Positions 10,313 to 20,970 of a stretch of DNA of 26,956 nt are shown piece after piece. This stretch comes from Laetiporus sulphureus 93-53 (taxonomy: Eukaryota > Basidiomycota > Agaricomycetes > Polyporales > Laetiporaceae), in the NCBI RefSeq assembly GCF_001632365.1, contig NW_024468518.1, forward strand, positions 83,192-110,147. Reading direction: 5' to 3'. The notes under the pieces were generated by a model. That model was not told the DNA's origin. It did no database searches and saw nothing but the letters and a program-made list of their open reading frames with translations. How positions within the stretch are numbered: position 1 is the stretch's first letter; every line of letters begins with the position of its first letter. The position numbers and the translations under genes are program-made.

Positions 10313-12030
10313 TCAGGAGGATGAAGCAGGTGGCGATGGAGAGGGGGGATACCGTTGGAGCTCTTCGCCAGAGAGTGGTTGGAAGGGATTGGACAAATCC
10401 GCCTCAGTATAGTGCTCCGCCATGACACTCTCAGCGTCTTTGAGAACCTCCATGGCCGACTGGTTGGACTGGTCCTCCCATTCAGAAATCTTGGCGAGGT
10501 CATTCCGTGACAGCTTCCCCGGCGCCCTTTCCTTGAGATTACGCAAGTCTGTCATCTCATAAAGTTTTTTGCTCAACCATCCCATCAACCAATACCCAAT
10601 GCCTTCCCAAACCCGTTCATTCTCATCCTTAGCCCTCCATCTTCCCAAATTCGTGTAGAGAAAGTCGTTCTTGAAGGCTCGACAACAACTGTAATCGCCA
10701 GTATCCCATTTTGCCAAATCTGCATCTTGTTCATCGACGCCACGCAGCAGCCTATAAGCCAGGATCCAAAGGAATGATTCGAAATCGTGGCGGTACAGGC
10801 GCACGATCTCTCCGTGGAAATACTTGCTTGAGAGGAGATCTATCGCCATGAAGGGAATAGTGCCTATTCGTTCCTGCCCTGTCGCCTGCTTCTTACTGTC
10901 CAGGCGGATCCCAGCCAAATCAAAAACATTCAGAACACCTTTTCGAGTGATGGGGTCATAGAGCAGGTTGTCAATACTGATATCCCTGTGTTCAAAGCCC
11001 TTCATCCAGAGCGCGAAATGACCTGTTCGAGAGCGATTCAGACGGCAAACCACTGGAGTATCACGATACTCACATCGATAGCATTCCACCCATACACGCA
11101 GAAACTCCTCAGCGGGCAATCCGTCGATGGGCAACAGTTTCCGCATCAGTAGTAGGCGCATGCAACGTGAGTCACCGATAGCATCCCCATCAATTCGCCC
11201 TTCTTTCTGAATGTCCTCTCCAATCGTTCCGGTCGAGTAGTTCAAGTCGTACGAGGCAAGGACCGTGGGCAGATGTCCCTCTATGAGCGGATCTCCCCGA
11301 CCCAGTTCTACTGCTTGCTCCAAAATGACAGCGTCGCTCGTGAGAATGACCTCCGGCCAGTATCTCTTCATGACTGCATTTGTATTCTTCTGCGTGGCCT
11401 CAAATTCCTTTGTTCCCCGACCGAAAAGAGAATATCGCGATTTAACGAATTTTTCAGGACGTGTAATGGCGGCTGCTTTGACATTCGTCTGATCTTCGCG
11501 ATCTCCGAATACGATGTCAAAGCCGTGGGGTTTGCGACGAGGATGGCACTCATGAACTGTTCCGAGTCTGTCGTTCCTCGGATACTCTCTCGTAGCCCTC
11601 TTCGGATAGTGCTGATGCCCATCCCTTCTCAGTGTGGCGTCAATACCCCATTCACGCAGACCCAAATGACGGAATGTGGCAATGAGAACAAGGAAATAGG
11701 GAAGGTCCTTGATGAAATCGACACCGCTTGACTGGATTGCACCCTGTCGATCATACCACCATACCCATGCTAAATTGTCTGAAGCATCGCAGTCAGCCAT
11801 AGCTCATGCAACAATGGAGAACAAGTGCTTGCCAACGATGACAACATTAATTGCATGCATCGCATAACGCCGCGTTAGCATTTCCGCTGCATACATGCCA
11901 GACCTTGCAACAGCAGGACGACCTTCCTTCTCAGGTTCCTTAGGTATCATGTCGAGAGAACGATGGCAGAGTTCCGACGATATCGTTACGTTCGATGGTT
12001 CACCAGAAAGAAGTTTATCGTCGATGATCA
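10313..12030 (-). CDS. FunK1-type fungal protein kinase, copy A (kinase core intact, N-terminus incomplete)
   Basis: The main exon is 11778-10313 (487 codons plus stop). A further exon, 12030-11833, carries LLSGEP, then [17 protein letters not shown] and GMYAAEML. They are joined by a 54-nt intron 11779-11832 starting GCAAGC and ending CAG, giving ...[19 protein letters not shown]. Kinase motifs are the catalytic loop HRDISIDN, the metal-binding FDLA (in place of DFG), [11 protein letters not shown] (activation/APE region) and [15 protein letters not shown] (helix F), all typical of FunK1. The family phosphorylation targets are unknown; it is expanded in mushrooms. The usual protein is about 700-800 residues, and upstream homologous segments exist (12242-12363) but could not be joined cleanly. 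An ATG at 11800, inside the proposed intron, would give a 495-residue form. Confidence 0.8.
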
Positions 12031-12241
12031 GGCCTCACATGACGCAATCGATGCAAGCGGAGAGGAAAAAATAATGCGCTGTAAGTATGCCTCCTTCGGA
12101 CATCTTCTGATGCGACAGGACCCACGAGGCCATCATAATCAGGCAACTGAAAGATCCATCCAATTTTTCCCCTGACTGACTGTGTCCACATCCCCATCCG
12201 CACGCAGCTGACATTGTAAGAGGTAAGGGGAGAAGGCTTTT

Positions 12242-12363
12242 GCCAATGTTGCACGTAACCAGAACACTGAACTCACAACGGTAACCATCCACCAGGATCC
12301 TCACTACAGTTTGACCAAATGATCGTTCGAGCTCTGCATGACGGACAACACTGCGGCTGGTAC
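12242..12363 (-). pseudogene. Upstream FunK1 N-terminal segment of copy A
   Basis: The - strand frame reads SFGQTVVRILVDGYRCEF, then SVLVTCNIG, which matches the same segment upstream of copy B (VIRILVDGYHCGFNFLITCN). It fits the N-terminal lobe region of FunK1 proteins ('R...V.....G'). Between it and the exon at 12030 the frame changes and I could not find one clean set of splice sites. Either the N-terminus is multi-exon or it is decaying. Confidence 0.5.
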
Positions 12364-12399
12364 CCTACGTTGGACGACGCCAAGCGGTGAGCACATACG

Positions 12400-13560
12400 G
12401 TATCTGTGCTGATATGTCAAGTTCCATGTACGAGCATAACGTCCTTCTGAATGCTCGACCAGGTACGTTCGGTACCCGAGCAGCCGAGCTTTATGTGCAT
12501 GACATAATGATATGATGCAATTGGCAGGCGCGTCCTGATCCGATTAAAAGTCGTGACCGAGGGGCATAGGGCAATGTATATTCTCGTCGCGGTACATTCA
12601 TGCATCCTGGTCCCAAATGGTCGCCACTACCCGCAGCAAGCATCTAAACAATGACATATCATTCAGCAAACATGCCTTCTGAAGCTCCGAGCGTCACGCA
12701 TTCGCGATCATATCTGTCATGTTTAGATTTTCCCCATCATGCTGCCATGCTGGTGAGTTGTCAGATGGAAAACGGAAGCGCTGCCTCCGCACCCGCTAAT
12801 TGCGATACCAAATACCAATGGTAGAGACCGGGACTTGTCGATTTAGATGGCTCTGCCTCGCGGTGACTCTCCTTCTCCAGCTTCGCGTGATACATGTCTC
12901 TTCATCGGAGCCATCTCGTCAACACCGACAGATGTGACCACCGCTCTCAGGACGACCCGAATCGCTCACTGTGCACTTGGACGAGAACGTCCGACAGATG
13001 GCGACCGTGAGACTATCTATGGTGTGGATCTATGATAGTCTGTCCATGGATAGTGCTGCCACACGACTCGCGAACACACTCTACGCTTCCTGCATCACGA
13101 ATTCTTGTTCGCAGTGTAATGCAGTCCACCGGAGAGTTGACCAATCATTCACTCGTCTCACCCTATGCACCACAATGATACCGAATATAAACGTGCGTCG
13201 TAGCCGCTTTTGGCTTGAGGTTGGCACCTCCGAAACGGATGATGCTGTTATAAAATGTACGAAAAATTGCTAATTCACATGCAAATAGGGAGATGTGACA
13301 AATGGACATCATGCCGAGGTCGTCCGCTACCCACTATCGGTTCGTAAGCGTGGGTGATTAAGGCGACGATGTCTATGCCCGCTCGACGTGGACGTTACAG
13401 CGGGCGAAGCACGGGTGCGTCTCAGCATGCAGCATCCCTGGCCTGCCATCTGAGAGGGTTTATCGTCTGTCAATGTTTCCTTCTTTCCATGCAAAGTTTC
13501 GCACAGCTCACTTAATATCATCTGTGTCTGTGGGGAACACAGCGAACGTTCTCCACGTGT
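12400..13560. other. Spacer between FunK1 copies
   Basis: About 1.2 kb with no supported gene. It holds the presumed promoter of copy A and the 3' flank of copy B. A TATAAA-like word is near 13186. The short open frames show no family features. No copy of direct repeat R1/R2 was recognised here. Confidence 0.5.
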
Positions 13561-13579
13561 TTCTTCGTCCGTTGGCAGA

Positions 13580-15318
13580 CTACGGATGAATGGGAGTTGA
13601 TGGAGAAGGGAGATGCCGTTGGAGCTCTTCGTCAGAAAGCGGTTGGAACTTGAAGGGAATGGAGGAACCCGCCTTAGCCAAGCGCGTCGCAATGACACCC
13701 TCAGCGTCTTTGAGAACCTGCGTGGACGACTGGTTGGACGGATCGTCCCATCGATTTATCTCTTCGAGGTCACTCCATGACAGCTCTTCTGGTTCCTGAT
13801 CCTTCAAACCACGCAAGCGCCCCATGACGTGAAGTTTTTCATCGAACCATCTAAACAATCCAACCCCGACGCTTTTCCAAACCCGTGCATTATCATCATC
13901 CAAGACTTGCCGTGTTTCCATTTGTGTCGTGAGGAAGTCGCTCTTGGCGAAACGACAATCTATGTAATTCCCAGTGTTCCATTTTCCCACGTCTGTATTC
14001 TGGCCACTGGCTCCACGCAGCAGCCTATAGGCCAGGATCCAAAGGAATGACTCGAAATCATGGCGGTACAGGCGCACGATCTCTCCGCGGAAATACTCTC
14101 TTGAGAGGAGATCCATTGCCATGAAGGGGATGGTGCCAGTCCGTTCCTGCCCTGTCGCCTGATTGTTATCGTCCAAGCGGATCCTAGCCAAATCGAAAAC
14201 ATTCAGGACACCTTTTCGAGTGATGGGGTCATAGAGCAGGTGGTCAATACTGATATCCGTGTGCTCAAAGCCCTTCATCCAAAGTGCGAAATGGCCTACT
14301 CGAGAGCGAATTAGACGACAAATCATTGAAGTAGCATGATACTCACATCGATAACACTCCACCCATACACGTAGAAACTCTTCAGCGTGCAATCCGTCGA
14401 TGGGTAACAGTTTCCGCATCAGTAGTAGGCGCATGCAACGTGAGTCACCGATAGCATAATCCCCATCAACTCGCCCTTCGTTCTGAATGTCCTCGCCAAT
14501 CGTTCCGGTCGAGTAATTCAAGTCGTACGAGGCAAGTACTGTGGGCAGATGTCCCTCTATGAGCGGGTCTCCCCGGCCCAGTTCTACTGCCCGCTCCAAA
14601 TCAGCGGCCTCGCTCGCGAGAGCGACCTCCGGCCAGTATATCGTCATGACTGCATCTGCTTGGGTTGCCTTCTTCCCCGTGGCCTCAAAGTTCTTTTGTT
14701 TCCCGACCGGAAAGGGAATATCGCGATTTAATGATTTTGTCAAGACGTGTAATGGCTGCTGTCTTCACCTTCATCTGATCTTCGCGATCTCCGCATACGA
14801 CGTCGAAGCCGTGGGGTTTGCGACGACGGTGGATCTCGTGAACTGTTATGTCCTTCCTCAGATACTCCCTCGTAGCCCTCTTCAAATAATCTTGATGTCC
14901 ATCTCTTCTCAGTGTGGCGTCAACACCGTATTCACGCAGACCCATATGACGGAATGTGGCAATGAGAACAAGGAAATAGGGAAGATCCTTGATGAAATCG
15001 ACACCGCTCGACTGGATTGTACCTTGTTGATCATACCACCACACCCATGCTAATTGGTCTGAAGCGTCAGAGTCAGCCTTCGTATATCATAGCTCATGCA
15101 ACAATGGAGAAAAGGTACTTGCCAGCAATGACAATATTTATTGCGCGCTTCGCATAGCGCCTGGATAGCATTTCCGCTGCATACATGCCGGATTGTACAA
15201 CAGCAGGACGACCTTCCTTCTCAGGTTCCTCAGGTATCATGTCGAGAGAACGGTGGCAGAATTCCAATGATATTACGCCCGATGGCTCACCAGAAAGAAG
15301 TTGATTGTCGATGATCAG
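13580..15318 (-). pseudogene. FunK1-type kinase, copy B, frameshifted and catalytically altered
   Basis: Colinear with copy A. An N-terminal exon around 15318-15123 carries [11 protein letters not shown], then [17 protein letters not shown] and [14 protein letters not shown] 64-nt GC-AG type intron follows (15059-15122, starting GCAAGT), then [18 protein letters not shown] from 15058. The frame breaks near 14690: copy A reads TKEFEAT, whereas copy B has a net +1 base giving TKEL and a stop, and the kinase core continues in another frame to 13580. The catalytic loop is HTDISIDH instead of HRDISIDN, losing both the HRD arginine and the metal-binding asparagine. Copy B is probably not an active kinase even if the shift were spliced around. 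[11 protein letters not shown] and [15 protein letters not shown] are kept. Confidence 0.85.
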
Positions 15319-15529
15319 GGATCAGGCCGCACATGATGCTATCGATGCAAGCGGAGAGGCGAAAATGATGCGCTGTATACCTCCTTCGGACATCTTCCAA
15401 TGCCACAGGGCCACGAGGCCATCATGATCAGGCAATGATCCACAATTTTCTCCTGACTGACTGCGTCCACATCCTCATTCATGCACAGCCGAGATTGTAA
15501 GAGGTCAACGGGAGAGGGCTAAGTTCAAT

Positions 15530-15660
15530 GCCAATGTTGCATGTAATCAGGAAATTGAACCCACAATGGTAACCATCCACCAGAATCCTTATTACCATTT
15601 GAGAAAATGATCGTTCAAACTCTGAGTTATGGACAACGCTGGTGGCTTCGAAGTTTGACG
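15530..15660 (-). pseudogene. Upstream FunK1 N-terminal segment of copy B
   Basis: The - strand frame contains SNFEATSVVHNSEFERSF, then VIRILVDGYHCGFNFLITCN, homologous to 12242-12363 upstream of copy A. As in copy A, the link to the next exon is not resolvable by eye. A short middle segment (HDGLVALWHWKMSEGGIQ, around 15360-15440) looks like another exon in a different frame. Confidence 0.5.
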
Positions 15661-15701
15661 ATGGCGAGCAGTGTCTCATGCATAGTAGTACGCGATCGGA
15701 T

Positions 15702-15897
15702 GCGCTTGTGGCGTGTGCAGTGTGCACGCGATTCGCACGCCGTGATGTCCGCCTTGGCCAACCTGGATAGACGCTTTGCACACGATCTTCACGGTGACAC
15801 GTGGTTGAATGCTAGCATAAACGTTATATACGAAACATTGGTTACGACATGATCAATCATTGAATGACCATCCAGGAATACGGATCTCGCTATGAGA
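15702..15897 (+). repeat. Direct repeat R2 upstream of FunK1 copy B
   Basis: Matches 10057-10273 in the same orientation, beginning GCGCTTGTGGCGTGTG and ending GGATCTCGCTATGAGA. It lies just 5' of the copy B N-terminal segment, so it may include promoter or 5' untranslated sequence of the FunK1 repeat unit. TTATATACG is present inside (near 15826). Confidence 0.8.
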
Positions 15898-16139
15898 CTC
15901 GAGAAGCGCCGGCTGTCGCCGGCGGCACACCTTGCGACAGAAGGTGACAAGGTGGTAAATAAAAGATTCATTCCTGTGGCAGGATACAATTACAATGGGC
16001 TGGGTCGTGAACATGAGGATTGTCGCGATTTGTGGTCTGCGGCTCGCCTTGGTACCTATAAGGTTATATTGTTTCCTAGTTTAGTATTTACTCACCCCAC
16101 TCGATCTTGAGCTCCCCAACGCTCACTTCCCTTCAGACA
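15898..16139. other. Spacer between FunK1 array and Copia element
   Basis: No gene supported. A small GC-rich inverted repeat GCCGGC-TGTC-GCCGGC lies near 15908-15923. The Copia LTR left boundary is somewhere in or just after this stretch but could not be fixed. Confidence 0.4.
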
Positions 16140-16444
16140 CTTGACAGTTAGCATATATATTCGCAGCGAGTACGTCGGATGCCCCAGAGGCTTTACCCTG
16201 GTGCAATCGGCGTACGTGGTTTTATATATAGTTCCGCACTGTACAGATGTACTTACGCTTAGCACAGTGACATGATAGTACGCGTCACTTTAGGTATGAA
16301 TAAGAGGCTTTACCCTGGTGCAATCCACTGATGTGATAGTACGCGTCACTTTAGCCCTCCGGTCTTTCCGTGTTGAGTGGACGCAGACATACCAGCCACG
16401 TTGATCCTTCGCGGTCATCTGTTGCACCTTCGTGCTGTAGTGCA
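16140..16444 (+). repeat. 5' LTR (right portion) of a Copia retrotransposon
   Basis: The LTR end is set at TGCA (16441-16444), three bases before a primer-binding site. Upstream are a TATATATA (16223-16230) and two nested direct repeats: a 23-base word at 16186-16208 and 16303-16325, and a 21-base word at 16273-16293 and 16334-16354. The left end is not resolved and no matching 3' LTR exists in the window, because the element is truncated inside reverse transcriptase. Confidence 0.6.
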
Positions 16445-16447
16445 TTA

Positions 16448-16459
16448 GGTTATGAGCCC
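16448..16459 (+). other. Primer-binding site complementary to the initiator tRNA-Met anticodon arm
   Basis: GGTTATGAGCCC is the exact complement of the anticodon stem-loop GGGCUCAUAACC of fungal initiator tRNA-Met. This is the half-tRNA priming mode known from Drosophila copia and yeast Ty5. It sits 3 bases after the LTR end and about 310 bases before the gag ATG at 16774. Confidence 0.7.
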
Positions 16460-16494
16460 CGAGGCTTAATACCTATGAATACTCAAGTTAGTTT

Positions 16495-19400
16495 GTGAAG
16501 CTTTGCCTAAACTACCAACAGACTGTCACCCTTGAAAACACACACCTTCGCACCAGAACTCGTCGACTGCTTAGACAGCTAGGTCACGAGGTATCAGATC
16601 TAGATGACCTTCATCCATATCATTCGGAAACTCACCTCACTCATTTATCTCGCATCGATCCCTCACTCTTCTTCGTCGAAGCAACCCTGGCTTCCGAACT
16701 TTCTTCTAGACCTCCGGCTCCACCAGCTCCTCCAGCTCAACCATCAGCACCACCACAACCTGTAGTCCCTATCATGATGCCATCCGTTGTGAAGGAATTC
16801 TCTGAGGTCCTGAAGCTTGCCACTGATGGATCGAATTATCACATATGGCTAGGTCGTGTTCAGCGTGCTGCAGGCACATGCGATGCCGACGACCTATTGA
16901 CACACGCCGCTGACTCGTCGAAGGCTGAAGAAGTTAAACTCAACAAGCAAATGCTGAACGTGATCACTAGAAAATTTACCGACTCACTTTTTCAGAAGTA
17001 CCTCAGCATCACTGAGGTATCCAAAATCATGGAGGGGTTGAAGACCGAGTTCGGAACACTGATGGCTGCAATGGATGCCGTAACGGAGGCAAAGTTATTT
17101 ACATTGAAGTGTACTGATGAGCGCAAGCTGCGTCAGCACCTGGACCAACTGGCTGAGCTGAAGGAGAAGTTAGCTGAGTCAAACACCGCCATCAAAGATC
17201 GTACTTACATCAATGCAATCACGACGTCTATTCCCCGCTCATTTGCACTGAGTGTCACCGCGATTATGACAGCTGCCGAGATCTATAACTCGACGCTGCC
17301 GACAGGCGCATCCAAGAAAATGGTCACGTCAGATGAGATCATATGCACGCTGCGAGCTGAAGCTGACTCACGTGCTGTGCTGAAGTCGGGCGAGTGGACT
17401 GCTACCGCTGAAGCTGCGGTTAGCACATCTCGAGGAGGAAAGAGCGGCCATGGGCAGTGTGGGCAGTGCAGTCAGCATGGTCGTGGACAAGGATCGAGTC
17501 GAGGGGACACACCCAAGAAGTTGAATGATGAGATAGTCTGCTTTCAATGCAGGGGTAAGGGGCACTGCAAGGTGCAGTGTCTGTTGACCAAAACTTACCA
17601 GGAGCACCTGAAGGCGAAGACTGCAGCCACCGCATGTGCGAGCGACAGTAAGGCAGCCACCACGAAGTTGAAGGATGGTGCGACAGATAGCACCGCGTCC
17701 TCTGCGATGACAGGGCCAGCTGTTCATGACGTGGAAATCTTGGAGGCCTGGAGCACCTCCATGATAGGCCCTGTGATTAGCCTTGAGGCAACCACCATCG
17801 ATTGCTCTGAATTAGCAGAGCAGATCGAGATACGCATAGTGAACACTCACGAGACAATGGCTGCAGCGACGGAAATGGGTTACAGAGTTGACATTTTTGA
17901 CTCAGGGGCTTCACGGCATATGATGCTGCATTTGGACTTCCTAATGAACTACCGTATGATTGTGCCGCATCGGATTTGCACTGCAAATTCGGAGATCTTC
18001 TATGCAAATGGTATGGGTGACCTCGATATCGCTTTCGCACATCGGGACGGGCCACGCTACTTGCATCTGCACGATGTCTTGCACACGCTGGCTATGCATG
18101 TGATGCTTGTGTTGCTGGAGGTACTGGAAGAAGACGAATACAGTTATACAGGTTATCAGGGGGAGCTACAAATCACCAATCCGAAAAATGTACTTGTCGG
18201 ATCTGTTCCTCACGCAGACGGACTCTACCAGATCTTCCACACGAGTGCATCGCTCGCAGTTCCCGTCTTGCTGTCATTGCACAAGATACATTGCTGGCTA
18301 GGGCATGTGAACTACAGGTACCTCAAGGCGATGCTTCCTGAGCATCGCATCACTGGCGTCAAGCTAGATCCTCAACGTACCGAAGAGATCAAATGCTGAA
18401 CGTGCCTAGTCGCAAAGGCACACCATGCTCCTATTGCCACTATTCACCAGTCTCCACTCATCAAGATGTATGGCGAGCATGTCCATCTAGACATATGGGG
18501 GCCTGCATCAGTTATGATGGTAAACCATAGCCATTATGCGCTTACAATCATCGATGACGCTACATGTTGGCTCGAGATGCCGTTACTACGATTGAAGTCC
18601 GAGGCTTTTGGCAAATTTGTCAGCTTCGATGCACGTTTGCAGACACAGCATGGTACTCACATAAAGATAGTGCAGTCAGATCGCGAAGGCGAGTTCCTGT
18701 CTGACGATATGTCAGCGCACCTCGAGCACATGGGAGCCATTCGAAAACTTACTGTCCACGATACTTCAGAGCACAACGACATCACAGAGCGGACACATGG
18801 AACGATATTCAACAGCATTTGCATGGCCCTTGTTGGGTCCAGTCTGCCAAAATGGCTATGGGGTGAGGCATTAGCTTATGTAGTGCATGTCTACAACTGG
18901 ACTGCACGTCATGCCCTGGGTGGCAAAACTCCATATGAGGTACGATTGGGCCACACACTGGACGTATCAAAGTTGTGCCCATGGGGGAACACTGTATTCA
19001 TGAAGGTAGATAATGCATCAAAGCTGGATGCGTGCGGTGTCGAGGCTTCATCAGGAAAACTCAAATCAACTTGTGGCTCGAGAACCTCCTTTTTGACTTG
19101 TTCTTGCTAGTATTGGCTTGTACAAGTGAATAAATGCACAATAAGAAGCTTCCAACCCAGGAAAAAGTTCAAAGCAAGAAGGTCCTGAGACTTTCTCGAG
19201 CTTACTGTCTTTTTTGGTGATGGCCAGCAGATAAAAGCCAGATTTGAGTTTTCCTGATGTCACTGGCTCAGATTCGATGACTCGTCGAATGAACATCGTA
19301 TCTATTGGCCAACGTGAAGGACGATCATGGTCGAGCATGATGTCATCTTCAGTAAAAAGGCTCCGCATGTCAAGGGGGAGCATAATGATGTGGATATAGG

Positions 19401-19955
19401 ACCTACCTTAGAATCGGATCCAACTCATACTGATGCTGCTCCACCTCCCTCATCACCTATCATTCCTGCTCCTCTTGCAGACCGCGAGCTACCTGAGGAA
19501 ATTCATGAACCAGAAGACCCTAATGTTGTGATGGGCAAGAGAATCTGCTTGCTGAGTGCAAAGATGTGTGACATCATGTCGGGATGAGCTGAGGGTGCCT
19601 TGACTGAAGTCGCTATCAATCATGCATTCAGCGAGACCGTCGCGTACGCTGTAGGAGTAGTAACCTCCGAGGCAATGGGCTTCGATCCACGAAATGTCAC
19701 CGAGGTGAAGCGTCACCCAGACTGGCTGTCATAGCTAGAGGCCATGCAAGAAGAGATTCGTCACCTAGAATCGAGACAGAGCTGGGTTTATGTGAACCCG
19801 CCACCACATTCATCAGAAAAGAACATCGTAGGGTCGACTTGGGCTTTTTGCACTAAGAAAGATGCGCGAGGCCATGTAACCAGTTACCACGCACATCTAT
19901 GCACCCAAGGCTGCTCGCAGGTCGAGGGGATTGACTACACTGCCAATCCAGATCC
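16495..19955 (+). pseudogene. Copia-type retrotransposon gag-pol, truncated and interrupted
   Basis: One reading frame runs throughout; the first in-frame ATG is 16774. In order it shows a gag domain (FSEVLKLATDGSNYHIWLGR), a zinc knuckle C-x2-C-x4-H-x4-C at 17539-17580, protease DSGAS (17899), a GAG-pre-integrase segment (IHCWLGHVNY) and an integrase core. The core has HLDIWGP, QSDREGEF and an ITERTHGT glutamate, followed by the HRIYWP region. The reverse transcriptase start (AMQEEIRHLESRQSW, then GSTWAFCTKKDARGH) ends after QVEGIDYTANPDP, so the catalytic YxDD half and RNase H are missing. In-frame stops are TGA 18397 (inside the integrase zinc-binding C-x2-C), TGA 19315, TGA 19585 and TAG 19732 (where Trp is expected). 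A roughly 211 bp insertion interrupts the frame at 19049. The element cannot make its own polymerase. Confidence 0.9.
19049..19259. mobile_element. MITE-like terminal-inverted-repeat insertion inside Copia integrase
   Basis: The ends CATCAGGAAAACTCAAATC (19049-19067) and GATTTGAGTTTTCCTGATG (19241-19259) are perfect 19-base inverted repeats. Removing about 213 bases rejoins integrase residues (GVEA to HWLRFDDSSNEHRIYWP) in the same frame, so the insert is younger than the Copia frame. It encodes nothing. The target-site duplication is unclear (TT/TC or a shifted TCA), so the superfamily is not assigned. Confidence 0.75.
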
Positions 19956-20970
19956 AGGTGGGAGCCACCTGGCTGGCCCACATGTTCCATCCCCACGTCC
20001 CATGTGGCGACGGCCGGGCAACAATGTGTCCCCATACCCGGATGCCTATCAGTACCACCTGAGTCCATCACCATATGGATGAAGCCTGGTGTACACCTGG
20101 CAACGGGTGGCTGACCAGCCATATCCCATCAATAGCAGTTCCCCTTGACAGCATGCAGCCCCCTCTTCTCAGCCTCTCACTTCACTGATTTCTCTGGCAC
20201 TCTATTGCTCTCAGGTATGTCACAGTAGATAAATATATGCATTGCCATGTATGCTACGATGCATTTCATACAGTACAAACTTCCCAATTCCACTCCGTGT
20301 GCTTTGAGCAACATCCTGCAATATAACACTTCCTGCATGTAAATGTTATCAGTCAAATGAAGGATCGTGGGCACGGAACATCAAAGACATATGGAGTGGA
20401 CCCTTCCCTCCAGAATATTGTCATCTGACCAGCAAAGATCAAAATTTGGCATGGTTAACGAGTTCGCAGTAAGTCAAGTCAGCACTTATCAAGGCTGCCA
20501 TGTATTCCCCCCCTCCCCCTGGTGTCCTGTGTCTGCCAATGAATTAGTATGATGTTAGGCACCGAATAGAAGAGTCCTTCGCAACAACAACATGGGTTCA
20601 GGCCACGGAGCAACACAGCTCAAGGACAATATAAGAAATATGGTGAGTGTTCTTTCATGCCCGGATCCCCCATAACAATGACACATCAGATGTGGAGTAA
20701 GACAACTCGGGATCGTGGCAGCACATCACTGAATGAGAGGAAGAAAGGGCAAGGAAGAAATGAAAATGAGAAACTTTGCGTTCGCAAACGCATCTCACAT
20801 GACTTGCATTTCAGTACCTTCCACCTCACGTCGCACGTGCTCGCTGCCCTGTCATCACAATGTATGATTCTAACATATCCCTACATGCCCAATCTCAGTT
20901 CGAATGTTCTCCATCCTATGAGTTGCACAACCTGGTCTCTATTTCGACCGACTCTTTGGATTCTACCAGG
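19956..20970. other. Unassigned DNA right of the Copia breakpoint
   Basis: Copia homology stops at about 19955. The following kilobase has no recognised protein. A basic stretch (GRNENEKLCVRKR, around 20750-20790) could be an upstream exon of the next gene but has no support beyond being open. No LTR or tRNA was found. Confidence 0.4.

Noticed and set aside
11265..11731. + strand open frames opposite FunK1 copy A (and the similar ones at 14541-15053)
   Set aside because: They recur in both copies only because the kinase coding sequence does; the kinase motifs are on the - strand.
11800..11800. ATG at 11800 as the true FunK1 copy A start
   Set aside because: It lies within the proposed GC-AG intron. 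Homology to copy B continues upstream in a frame that joins cleanly after splicing. It is kept only as an alternative.
19956..20130. Possible inverted repeat right after the Copia breakpoint (GAGCCACCTGGCTGG and GGGTGGCTGACCAGCC)
   Set aside because: The match is short and imperfect, with no flanking duplication, so no element is called.
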